In this document: piece after piece, positions 38,561 through 46,838 of the stretch
Layout: each line of letters opens with the position of its first letter
Position numbering within the stretch: position 1 is the stretch's first letter
Origin: Bacillota bacterium
GTDB taxonomy: Bacteria; Bacillota; Clostridia; Christensenellales; CAG-138
Assembly: GCA_023395595.1 (NCBI GenBank)
Contig: JAEWYO010000052.1
Span: forward strand, 1-64,000
DNA length: 64,000 nucleotides
Reading direction: 5' to 3'
Made by a program: the position numbers and the translations under genes
The notes under the pieces: model-generated
Seen by the model: the letters and a program-made list of their open reading frames with translations, nothing else
The model's database searches: none
What the model was told of the DNA's origin: nothing

Positions 38561-40174
38561 TTACGGTGCCGTCGCCGGTGATGTCGTTGGTGAGGGAGAG
38601 GGAATCGGCGAAGGTGTTGGCATGATGCCTACTTTTTTCCTGAGTGGATTGCCGGGGTAAACATCGGGTCCGGGAACCCGATAGATCTCTTCGACCTTTT
38701 CGCCATTGACGTAGTGGTCGATGAACACATCTACAATGTACTTGTTTCGCGCCGGAGCTTGAATCTCCTCTTCTCCAATATAGAGTTTCTTGGTCTCGGT
38801 GATCTCGTCCGGGCCGGCTGATTCTTCGGAGACAAGCACCGTGCGGGTCTTGTATTCGTGCCCTTCCGGCAGTGCCTTGCCATAAATGACCACATTAATG
38901 TCCCGTTTGCGGCTCTTAAACTTCTTGTTCTCGGAAGGATATGCGTAGATATACAAATCGTTCTCCGAAATATTCTTGAACTTGAAGTCGATGTGGTTTG
39001 TGTCAACGGTTGCGTCCAAGCCCATATCGACATAGGTCGAAGGGAAGGAGTGGAACTGACGTTCAACAATCTTCACATATGGATAGATCTGCAATACCGC
39101 ATTATACAGCGTGGTGCTGACCTGACAAACGCCACCGCCTGCTTGCGGTGTTGTGCGGTCTCCACCGTAGATGCCCTGCGCCATTTTCCAGCCGTTTTCA
39201 ATCGTACGGTCGCCAACAACGTTATTAAAACTGAATGTTTCTCCGGGTTTTAAAACATATTTCGAAATCGCTTCCGCAGCCTTTTCCACGTTGAATGCGC
39301 GATTGGGGATATACTCCATCTGCTCCGGTGTGGATTCCGCCGTACCTTTGAAGTCATATGTTGTGGTGAATTTTGCAATCAGCGAGAAATTCGCTTGAAT
39401 GTCTGCGATTGTTCTGGAAGGCGGAATGTTTGTAATCGTCGGAGTCAACGTGGTTTGCCATTGGCAGGCTTCGATTGCCTGCTTGACCAGCGCAACAGTA
39501 GAGGCGACATCTAAACCGATGCCAGGCGTACCTTCCACATATTGCGGACTGGGTTTCCCGCTTTTGGAGAAATCCATGGTTACGCTTGCGTCCACGGGCG
39601 GTTTGCTGGAGGTCTGGTTGATTGCGTCTATGCGGGTTGCAAGCGCGGCTTCATCGATGCTGATCTTCGTAGAATAGTACTGGTTTGCGCCTCCGGCAAG
39701 CGCCTGCTCAATGACTTCATCGAGGTTAGATGAGACACTCATATCAGCGCCGGTGACGGTTGCGTTGATCTCTGCGCCGGAGAGCGTGATGGCGATACGT
39801 TCCATCATCGTGGTTTCGTTGGACTCTAGCTGCGGACGCACTTCATCCACTGTTTTACCAGAGACATCCATGCCATTGATCACAACCCCGCTGCGAAATG
39901 TGCCATTTGCTAGATCGACCACTTTGGGCTCGGAACAGCTTTTGACCAGCACGAGTACGGCGACGATGATCAACACCAAAAAGAAGAGGCTCATGCCTGC
40001 AAGCAGCATCTTGCGTTTGCGTGCCTTCGCTTTGCGCGCGCTCAGCCGTTTTTTCGAGTTATGATTCGGCATGGAACCATAATCCGTCTGCGGGTTGGAT
40101 GACCTCACAGGACGGTTGGTGTTTTGCTGCGCAGATCTTGTTGTGTCGGGCAAGCCCGAGTATTTTTCGTACAT
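38561..40174 (-). CDS. VanW family protein with peptidoglycan-binding-type domains
   Basis: 537 residues. A basic cytoplasmic N-terminus precedes one membrane segment (about 58-78); the rest is extracellular. Two beta-rich domains with N-G-M-D-V-S-G-K-T resemble YoaR/PG_binding_4 units. The VanW domain follows with KPGETFSFNNVVGDRT, GGGVCQVSTTLYNAVLQ and a G5-like C-terminal region. A Pro/Ser/Thr tail (PTPSPIPSPSPTTSP) ends it. VanW proteins are linked to cell-wall metabolism, but their biochemical activity is unknown. The ATG at 40174 follows AAAGG. Confidence 0.88.
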   Translation of the reverse strand: MYEKYSGLPDTTRSAQQNTNRPVRSSNPQTDYGSMPNHNSKKRLSARKAKARKRKMLLAGMSLFFLVLIIVAVLVLVKSCSEPKVVDLANGTFRSGVVINGMDVSGKTVDEVRPQLESNETTMMERIAITLSGAEINATVTGADMSVSSNLDEVIEQALAGGANQYYSTKISIDEAALATRIDAINQTSSKPPVDASVTMDFSKSGKPSPQYVEGTPGIGLDVASTVALVKQAIEACQWQTTLTPTITNIPPSRTIADIQANFSLIAKFTTTYDFKGTAESTPEQMEYIPNRAFNVEKAAEAISKYVLKPGETFSFNNVVGDRTIENGWKMAQGIYGGDRTTPQAGGGVCQVSTTLYNAVLQIYPYVKIVERQFHSFPSTYVDMGLDATVDTNHIDFKFKNISENDLYIYAYPSENKKFKSRKRDINVVIYGKALPEGHEYKTRTVLVSEESAGPDEITETKKLYIGEEEIQAPARNKYIVDVFIDHYVNGEKVEEIYRVPGPDVYPGNPLRKKVGIMPTPSPIPSPSPTTSPATAP

Positions 40175-40226
40175 GGCCAACCTTTACCAGAAAAGATATT
40201 TATTGTACTATCGAAATATGTATCTG

Positions 40227-40255
40227 ATTATACACATCCACAAGAACGCAAGCAA
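40227..40255 (-). promoter_or_regulatory. vanW-like gene promoter
   Basis: On the minus strand TTGCTT (40255-40250), a 17-base spacer and TATAAT (40232-40227), about 50 bases before the ATG. Confidence 0.6.
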
Positions 40256-40444
40256 CAGTTTCCGCCGACAATGCGGTGGGATACTCGTGTGCGCGTGCGG
40301 CTTCTTCTCGTAAGTTTTCTTTGCAAATGATTTAGTTTTCTTTCTCTTCTGTTTCTTCTAGTAAATACTTCTTTTAAAATTGAGTAATTTCGTAGTCTGG
40401 CTCGTATGATAGGTGAATACAAAAGAGCAGGAGGTGATAGGAGC

Positions 40445-40990
40445 TTGACTGAAAAGCAGATGATAACCAAATTGCAAGCGGGCGATGAGAGTACGCTGGA
40501 TGCGGCGATCATGTCGTACTCACGCTTACTTTGGGGAATTGCGCGCGCAGTGCTCCTCAATGTCGGTACTACGCAAGACATGGAGGAATGCGTTGAGGAT
40601 GCGTTTATCCAGCTCTGGAAGTCGAGTGCAACACTCAACGAAGCGCGCGGAAGCATCAAAACATGGCTCTGTGTTGCGGTCAAGAGCCGCGCAATCGACC
40701 GCTATCGCAAGATCGTCCGAAAAAACGAAATCGGATTGGACGAACAGCTTGCCGTGTGCGGCGCAGAACTCTTTGATCAAACACTCGACACGGTATTGCA
40801 ACGGGAGCTTCTTGCGGCGGTTCAAGCGTTGGGGGAACCGGATCGGGAGATCATTCTCAGACGATTTTACTATCAGCAAAAGCCAAAGGAGATTTCCGTT
40901 GCGCTTGATTTAACGGTTAAGCAAATCGAGAATCGAATCTTTCGAGCAAAACAAAAGTTGAAGATGCAACTGTACGGAGGCACAACATGA
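40445..40990 (+). CDS. ECF-type RNA polymerase sigma factor
   Basis: 181 residues with region 2 (ESTLDAAIMSYSRLLWGIARAVL, ECVEDAFIQLWKS, IKTWLCVAVKSRAIDRYRK) and region 4 (LGEPDREIILRRFYYQQKPKEISVALDLTVKQIENRIFRAKQKL). The start is TTG at 40445, seven bases after a textbook AGGAGGTGA (40429-40437); an earlier in-frame ATG at 40406 overlaps a likely -10 (TATGAT) and lacks a ribosome site. It overlaps the anti-sigma-like gene by 4 bases, so the pair is translationally coupled. Confidence 0.92.
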   Translation: MTEKQMITKLQAGDESTLDAAIMSYSRLLWGIARAVLLNVGTTQDMEECVEDAFIQLWKSSATLNEARGSIKTWLCVAVKSRAIDRYRKIVRKNEIGLDEQLAVCGAELFDQTLDTVLQRELLAAVQALGEPDREIILRRFYYQQKPKEISVALDLTVKQIENRIFRAKQKLKMQLYGGTT

Positions 40991-41994
40991 AGCGAATCAG
41001 TGACACATTCAATCAGAAACACCTCAAACAAATTCGAAATAAAGTTGGTGAAGAGTTGGGGCTTTCGTTTCAAAAACGCACGCATCGCAGCGCTTGGAAG
41101 CGCATCGGCGTTGTGTTTGCTGTGTTTGCTGTTTGCCTTATGACGATTACGCCTGCGCTTGCGGCGGAAGTCCCCTATGTAGACGATCTACTCTATCTCA
41201 TCTCGCCTAAGACGGCGCAGTTCTTCAAACCGGTACAGTTAAGCGATGTCGATCAAAACATTGAAATCAAGGTGGAGAGCGCATACATCCATGGCGCGAA
41301 CGCGGAAGTTCTCGTTTCGGTGCGCGATTTGGAAGGGAACCGCTTGGATGACTCCTTGGATTTTGATGATTCGTATGACATCCGCACGGGGTTTGACTGC
41401 ATTGGCACCTGCAATCAAGTCGACTACGATGCGTCAACAGGAACGGCAAAACTCTTGATCGAGACAAGCAGCATGAATCCTCGCGACGTGATTACAGGAA
41501 AGAAGATCACAATCTCTTTTCAGACGATTATGAGTGGAAAAGAGAAAACGCTTGAGTTCCCGATTCCAATGGACTGGAACGCAATTCCGAATGACATCAT
41601 AACAGAACAATCGGATACAGACGGCGAAACCGTACTGGTTCCGGGAGAAAAGCTGTTTGAAATTCTGGATGGATTTGAAATCACCGGCGTAGGCTATATC
41701 GGAAATGAGTTGCACATTCAGCTTCATACGCCGGGGCGACATAAATTTAGCGATCACGCTTTTTTGTATCTCCAAGACGAAAACGGTGCGAAGACCATCT
41801 GCAAAGCAATGCTCTATCGCGGCGGATACAACACGGGTGATCCAGAAATCGAAAGAAGTGCGGATTATGTTGAGTATGTCTTTGATGTGCCGCAGGGTGA
41901 ATTGTCAAAATGTAAGCTCTATGGTGATTTCTATAGCATGAAAACGCGCATAGACGGAGACTGGAGCATCACGTTTCCACTGGAAAACAGTTAA
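40987..41994 (+). CDS. DUF4179 membrane protein, likely anti-sigma factor
   Basis: 335 residues. A short cytoplasmic N-terminus (about 1-37) could hold the sigma-binding helix. One membrane segment follows at about 38-58 and then an extracellular beta-rich domain. The segment PYVDDLLYLISPKTAQFFKPVQLSDVDQNIEIKVESAYI fits the DUF4179 family, which accompanies ECF sigma factors in Firmicutes. It probably holds the sigma factor at the membrane until an envelope signal arrives. This role is inferred from the overlap and topology. Confidence 0.8.
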   Translation: MKRISDTFNQKHLKQIRNKVGEELGLSFQKRTHRSAWKRIGVVFAVFAVCLMTITPALAAEVPYVDDLLYLISPKTAQFFKPVQLSDVDQNIEIKVESAYIHGANAEVLVSVRDLEGNRLDDSLDFDDSYDIRTGFDCIGTCNQVDYDASTGTAKLLIETSSMNPRDVITGKKITISFQTIMSGKEKTLEFPIPMDWNAIPNDIITEQSDTDGETVLVPGEKLFEILDGFEITGVGYIGNELHIQLHTPGRHKFSDHAFLYLQDENGAKTICKAMLYRGGYNTGDPEIERSADYVEYVFDVPQGELSKCKLYGDFYSMKTRIDGDWSITFPLENS

Positions 41995-42006
41995 AGCATA
42001 CAAACA

Positions 42007-42038
42007 GCAAACGAGCACCCGTGCGGGTGCTCGTTTGC
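42007..42038. terminator. Strong bidirectional terminator
   Basis: GCAAACGAGCACCC (42007-42020), loop GTGC, GGGTGCTCGTTTGC (42025-42038): 14 perfect base pairs between two convergent genes. The flanking T-tracts are weak. Confidence 0.75.
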
Positions 42039-42052
42039 GTTAGAAACCAGCG

Positions 42053-43723
42053 TTACGGCATCTGATAGACCGTCATAAACTCCGAACCAAATGCCTTTGG
42101 GGAAACGACTTTGGTTAGCCCGCTGAGGTAAACATCCAATCCATACGCCAATATCCATTGCTGTCGCGGTTCGAGTGTTTTATCGCTGCAAATCTGTAAC
42201 CCGCGTGGATTGATCATCAGATAATCTGCGCCGCGCGCAATCGTATACTGGCCAACGAAGACGAGCCGCACGCGGGACTTATAGTCTTCCGGGAGGATGT
42301 TGTAGGCCTTCTCCAAGCCGTTGCCCGTGTACCAATCGGCTGCGGTCACGGAGATCTGTTCGTCCGAATCCACGGTGTCAATCAACTGCATCAGCGTCTT
42401 TGCCTGGGACACATTCCAATAATCAAGGTCGTATTTTGCGCCGGGGTTGCTGCCCGCTAGTACGTTGTAATATACAAACTGGAATGGATGGCTCAAAATC
42501 ACCATCACAAGCATCGCGAGAATCTGCGCGCCAACCGCGCCGACGGCTGCCCACTTCCACTTGCCTCTGAGTCGATCGATGATCGTCTTGAGCCCGTATA
42601 CCGCGAGAAGCAATAGGATTCCATAGAGGAAATAGAAGTGCCGCCAGCTATCGTATAGGATCGGCCGCGTGATCATCGCAAAACCGAGGAACGCCATAAC
42701 GAATACCAGCATCATTAGAAAATATTTTTTCTCTCCTGCAAAGAGCTCATTTGCCTTGGTTCGAAACGGCGAAACAAGCGCGGAGATGTTCCCGATAATC
42801 ATCAGCGCCAAGACCAACAGCGGCGTTGTGATTGCAATCATCACAGGGATGTAGTGCCACGGTACAGGACGCTGCGCTCGACCCATGTAGAACACATAGC
42901 CCGGCCAATCCGAGAAGTTGGACGAACGGGAATAGACATACTGGATGAACTTTCCGGGATCGTTCCATAGTCCCGGCGTGAGCGCGGCGTAAAACACCAC
43001 AAATCCAATCAGCGCAGTCAAGCCGAGCAGAAGAGTTTTGATGCTCCATTCCCGTCTCACAAACAGCGTGACAAGATACAGCACGCCGCAAAGGCCAAAG
43101 AACGCAAGCCCCGTGATGCGCATGTTCGTTGCCAGCGCGCCAAAGAACGCAAAGAGTATCGCAGAACCAACCGTCTTTTTCTCAATCAAACGTATCGCGA
43201 ACAACAGGCAATAGAGAATCATGACCATTGCCATGATGTCCTTGTTGTTGTAGTGCGATTCCGCAAAGAATCGTGGGCTTAGATACAAGAATAAGCTGGC
43301 AGCGAGCCCGTAGCGCCAATCCTTGAGCAGGTATGATGCAATCCAATAGATTGCAAACACGCCCGCCAGGAAGACAAGGAAGGTGTAGCTGTGCCAGAGT
43401 AGCATCAGCGTGCGCGCGCCACCTTCGCCATACTGAAAAAAGAGCGCTGGTGAGAATAGATAGTAGACGGACTGCCCGTGATCGATATCCACGTTTTCCG
43501 AAACATCGGGAAACTCGATGCCAGTCGAGGACTGCGCGGGCTTTTGATCCGCGCCGAGGATCAGGCCTGCATATTCGCGTACATTGGTGCCGAGTGTGCG
43601 AATCTCCGTCAACTCATCCCAGGGCATGCCGTAATCCGGCGTGACGAGAAGACCGAATACAATCATGAGGATGAACAGGATGGCGATGATCCAGCGGTGC
43701 CTGCGTTGGGGTTGCGGTTGCAT
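42053..43723 (-). CDS. GT-C-fold membrane glycosyltransferase-like protein
   Basis: 556 residues with about 11 membrane segments. The first extracellular loop carries D-Y-G-M-P-W-D-E, matching the Asp-Glu motif of GT39/ArnT-like (GT-C) enzymes that use polyprenyl-phosphate sugars. Further loops include AESHYNNKDIMA and DSWRHFYFLYG, and a soluble C-terminal part of about 110 residues follows. It may glycosylate a cell-wall polymer or protein. No glycan cluster surrounds it. It lies 50 bases downstream of the channel gene in the same direction. Confidence 0.75.
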   Translation of the reverse strand: MQPQPQRRHRWIIAILFILMIVFGLLVTPDYGMPWDELTEIRTLGTNVREYAGLILGADQKPAQSSTGIEFPDVSENVDIDHGQSVYYLFSPALFFQYGEGGARTLMLLWHSYTFLVFLAGVFAIYWIASYLLKDWRYGLAASLFLYLSPRFFAESHYNNKDIMAMVMILYCLLFAIRLIEKKTVGSAILFAFFGALATNMRITGLAFFGLCGVLYLVTLFVRREWSIKTLLLGLTALIGFVVFYAALTPGLWNDPGKFIQYVYSRSSNFSDWPGYVFYMGRAQRPVPWHYIPVMIAITTPLLVLALMIIGNISALVSPFRTKANELFAGEKKYFLMMLVFVMAFLGFAMITRPILYDSWRHFYFLYGILLLLAVYGLKTIIDRLRGKWKWAAVGAVGAQILAMLVMVILSHPFQFVYYNVLAGSNPGAKYDLDYWNVSQAKTLMQLIDTVDSDEQISVTAADWYTGNGLEKAYNILPEDYKSRVRLVFVGQYTIARGADYLMINPRGLQICSDKTLEPRQQWILAYGLDVYLSGLTKVVSPKAFGSEFMTVYQMP

Positions 43724-43773
43724 GCGTTGTACTCCAGTCGTTGTTTCTATTTTACGCGTACTTTCACGCGGGT

Positions 43774-45630
43774 TTAATCTTCGGCTACGACGATGATGCA
43801 GTCACCTTGCACAAACCGGATTGCTGCCGACTTTGGCGGGTTGACATGGATTCCGCCGGGTACGGTTTCGCTCTCGGATTCGGCGGCAATCTTATAGCCA
43901 AAGGCAGTTTCCCCGTGCCTGCGCGCAGCTTCTACGACGGTATAGAACGAGACATCCTCGCCCAAACGCACATATGATTCCGCGGGTTTGAGGTAGATTT
44001 CCGATCCGTCCGCATCAAAGATATCTTCAAATACGGCGTTGAGGATGTTGTTTTCCGAAACCTGCGCAATCAGTAGACTGATGATCGTATCGCTGACGAT
44101 AAAATCGTTGACCTTTGCCACTTGCGCGAGACGGCGGTTGCGGATATCGAGCATCTCGCTCACAATCGAAAAACGCTTTCCGGTCGTTTCGGCAATGTTC
44201 CGGAGGTGCAGCAGCGTGATGAGTGTGTTGGCATCGGCCTTTTGAATATCCTCCTGCGCGCGGTCGGAAAGCAGAATGATATGCGGATAATCCTGTCGAA
44301 GGAGCGAATCCAGCGTGGCGCGTTTGGTGATATCTTCCGCCACCAGATGGACGGAAGCATGCTCCAGCACACGCTCGGTACGGCGGAGAGCAACGGATGC
44401 CTCATTCATCTCGCACACCACCGTGATGCGCGAACCATCTGCAACATAGTGATCCAGCTCTTCGATGATGCGCTGTGCGTTTTCGTTCCAGCCGAGAATG
44501 AGAATGCTCTCCGGCGATGGCGAAACGACAGTCTTGCCGGCAAATACCCGCTCATCAAATGTGGCAGGAGTTCCGTTGAGCAGCAGGGTGTCGTCGTCTG
44601 CCGTGACAGCTATGATTTCGTCGGTTTCGCACAAAATGGTGCTCATCGGGGGATTGAGCTGTACGCCATCCTTGGTTTTCAGTCCGATCACGGCGGAGGT
44701 TTCAAAGAGGGAGAGTATTTCACCATAGGCCTTGCCGTTGAGCTGCGGAAATGTGCGCAGATAGATTTCATCTCCGCCGAAGTCGAGCAGCTCGGTATAC
44801 ACGGCTGAAAGACCGGATTGACGGCATGTCTGCGCAATGATGCGGGATATGATCGCGTCTTCGAGGATGATCTCCGCCTGCCCGCGCGCGGCAATCTTCG
44901 CAACCTCCACGTTCTTTGGCTCGCGCAGAACAGCGACGATGTTGTATGGTGTTGTGCGGCTGGTTGGCGAATTGATGACGGCAAGCAGTGTTTTAATCAC
45001 ATTTGCATCGTCGTTTTCGTTGATGATGATCGAGCGCGCGGTGTGTAAGCTGAGCAACCCAAGGTCGTTGAGATCGATTGCACTGCCGTTTCGCGTGACG
45101 ATGCGTGTGGTTTTCGTGTCGGGGATACGGCTGCGAATCGCCTCATCCATCTCCACCTTGTCCGTCGGGCTCATGATGACGATACAGGCGTTCTTTTGGT
45201 TGCTGTTTGCCTCGATGAGCTCGGAGAGAATTGTGAAAATCTGGCTTGACCAGCCGAGAATGACTGTATGATTCTCTTCAATTACGATGGAGTGCCCTTT
45301 TTGGAGCGATTCGAGTTTGGAAGAGATGCCGGTGGTCAAAAGACCCACGAGAATGCTGAAGATAAAGATACCGCCGAGAGTGATGACGAACATAGCGCCA
45401 ACAAAAAGGAAACTGCCACTGTCGCCACCCATTGTGCCAGGATCGAGTGAACGAAGCACGCCCATCCAGAACAGCGAAAGGAAACCGGTTCCCTGATTTG
45501 CGCCCGTCACCCAGACAATGAAGGAAACGATGGTAATCATAAGCAGCGTCACAATCGCAAGGCTTGCAACCAGTACGCCGGTTCCCTTGGACATCAGGTT
45601 GTCAAAACGATACTTGAGTTTGTTTTTCAT
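43774..45630 (-). CDS. CASTOR/POLLUX-type ion channel with RCK domains
   Basis: 618 residues. Two membrane segments flank a pore region (about 17-42 and 73-100) with L-D-P-G-T-M-G-G-D-S-G-S between them. Two TrkA/RCK-like nucleotide-binding units follow, HTVILGWSSQIFTILSELI (from about 120) and SILILGWNENAQRIIEELD (from about 375), each with a TrkA-C-like end. This is the DUF1012 architecture of plant CASTOR and POLLUX symbiosis channels and their bacterial relatives. Ion specificity in bacteria is uncertain. The ATG at 45630 follows GAGGTG; an upstream in-frame extension lacks a ribosome site. Confidence 0.85.
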   Translation of the reverse strand: MKNKLKYRFDNLMSKGTGVLVASLAIVTLLMITIVSFIVWVTGANQGTGFLSLFWMGVLRSLDPGTMGGDSGSFLFVGAMFVITLGGIFIFSILVGLLTTGISSKLESLQKGHSIVIEENHTVILGWSSQIFTILSELIEANSNQKNACIVIMSPTDKVEMDEAIRSRIPDTKTTRIVTRNGSAIDLNDLGLLSLHTARSIIINENDDANVIKTLLAVINSPTSRTTPYNIVAVLREPKNVEVAKIAARGQAEIILEDAIISRIIAQTCRQSGLSAVYTELLDFGGDEIYLRTFPQLNGKAYGEILSLFETSAVIGLKTKDGVQLNPPMSTILCETDEIIAVTADDDTLLLNGTPATFDERVFAGKTVVSPSPESILILGWNENAQRIIEELDHYVADGSRITVVCEMNEASVALRRTERVLEHASVHLVAEDITKRATLDSLLRQDYPHIILLSDRAQEDIQKADANTLITLLHLRNIAETTGKRFSIVSEMLDIRNRRLAQVAKVNDFIVSDTIISLLIAQVSENNILNAVFEDIFDADGSEIYLKPAESYVRLGEDVSFYTVVEAARRHGETAFGYKIAAESESETVPGGIHVNPPKSAAIRFVQGDCIIVVAED

Positions 45631-45968
45631 AAACACCTCGTCATAAAAATGTGTTAGCTCACTAGGAAATGCTAGATATTTAGTCAACGGAGAATGATTC
45701 GCTTTTTTTGAAAAATACGTTGATCAACTTAGGAATTCACGTGTCAACATTCGATAGAATCTTGTTATTACTTTACCCTAAAACGGGATTCTGTCAACGT
45801 AATTTTTACTTCGTAACAAACTTAAATTCAGGAAACGATTTAGTGCGAAATCCTCGCTGCGGTTTTCGATGAAATATGCCTTTTTATCCCTCTGGTCATG
45901 CGCGTTACGCGCGATATGATGAGATTAAGTCCGTAAAAATATGTGGAATGAGGGGCAGGGTACAGCAA
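45631..45968. other. Divergent intergenic region with repeated GTCAAC motifs
   Basis: 338 bases without a supported gene. GTCAAC occurs at 45683-45688, 45743-45748 and 45793-45798, and GTTGATCAAC (a 10-base palindrome) at 45719-45728. Seen from the channel side these are GTTGAC, similar to -35 boxes. The spacing is about 50-60 bases. Candidate promoters exist on both strands but none is clear. Confidence 0.45.
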
Positions 45969-46766
45969 GTGAACCGAATCATCCGAGTTATATTTTGGAT
46001 ATTTTCCATCACTTTGCTTCTTATGGCGCTCGCGCTTCTCTCCGGAAGTGCTTTGACCAGCGCCATGCTGATTGGTTGCGCGGTGCTGATCAATCCCTTT
46101 TTTCACGAGAAAGTTCCGCTCAAAAAGGGTATGACCGCGCTGCTTACGATCGGGTTGTTTATCGCGGCGGTGGTGGTATTTCCGTCTCAAGTAACCGAAC
46201 AAGCTGTGCAGGACACAGAGCCGACGATTGTTTCAAGAGAAATGCCGATGTCGGAAATTGATGAAACCTTCGTTACGCAATCATTGCAAGCGTACACGCC
46301 AGAATCAGATCCAGCACAGCAAACACAGCAACCTGTGCAACCAACGGAGATGGTCACACCATCTCCGGAACCAACTACAACGCCAACCCCGGAACCAACC
46401 GATGCTCCAACACCAGAACCAACACCAACGCCAACTGCAACACCCACGGTGGAACCGGCAACGAAGGTTGCGCCGGTCACGCGGAGCACAGAAATCACGA
46501 TTCTCGACTATTCGGATACTGTTCAACGCGGTTCCAACGCATTTATCAAGATTCAGGGTGCGCCAAACACGGATTACGAGTGCGAAGTGGAGTACAAGTC
46601 CGGCATGTCCAGCGCGAGCGGACTTGGCACGAAGCGATCCGATTCCGAAGGGATTGTCTCATGGCGCTGGAAAGTTGGGAGCAGGACATCACTCGACTAT
46701 ACACCGACGATCTATATCGATGGCGGTGGGGACTCCGTCAGTGTGCCGTTTGATGTAACGAAATAG
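45969..46766 (+). CDS. Membrane protein with Pro/Thr/Glu-rich linker and extracellular domain
   Basis: 265 residues if started at the GTG at 45969, eight bases after AGGG; ATG codons at 45948 or 45876 give longer versions. Three hydrophobic segments lie within the first 75 residues. A low-complexity stretch rich in TPTPEP-like repeats (about residues 105-165) works as an extracellular spacer. The last 95 residues (TEITILDYSDTVQRGSNAFIKIQGAPNTDYECEVEYKSG) look like a beta-sandwich domain. The repeats may be length-variable. I do not recognise a specific function; cell-surface display is an inference. Confidence 0.6.
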   Translation: MNRIIRVIFWIFSITLLLMALALLSGSALTSAMLIGCAVLINPFFHEKVPLKKGMTALLTIGLFIAAVVVFPSQVTEQAVQDTEPTIVSREMPMSEIDETFVTQSLQAYTPESDPAQQTQQPVQPTEMVTPSPEPTTTPTPEPTDAPTPEPTPTPTATPTVEPATKVAPVTRSTEITILDYSDTVQRGSNAFIKIQGAPNTDYECEVEYKSGMSSASGLGTKRSDSEGIVSWRWKVGSRTSLDYTPTIYIDGGGDSVSVPFDVTK

Positions 46767-46792
46767 AGCAAACTTGCTCGCGAAAGACACAG

Positions 46793-46821
46793 AAAGGCAC
46801 CGCGCGAAACGGTGCCTTTGT
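46793..46821. terminator. Bidirectional terminator
   Basis: AAAGGCACC (46793-46801) with GGTGCCTTT (46811-46819), loop GCGCGAAAC, between convergent genes. Confidence 0.75.
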
Positions 46822-46838
46822 ACTGCGATGTAAATGGA

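Noticed and set aside
46340..46455. Short repeated CCAAC/CCGGAACC units that might suggest a CRISPR or minisatellite
   Set aside because: They are in frame and encode the Pro/Thr/Glu linker; unit length is too short and irregular for CRISPR, and no cas genes are present.
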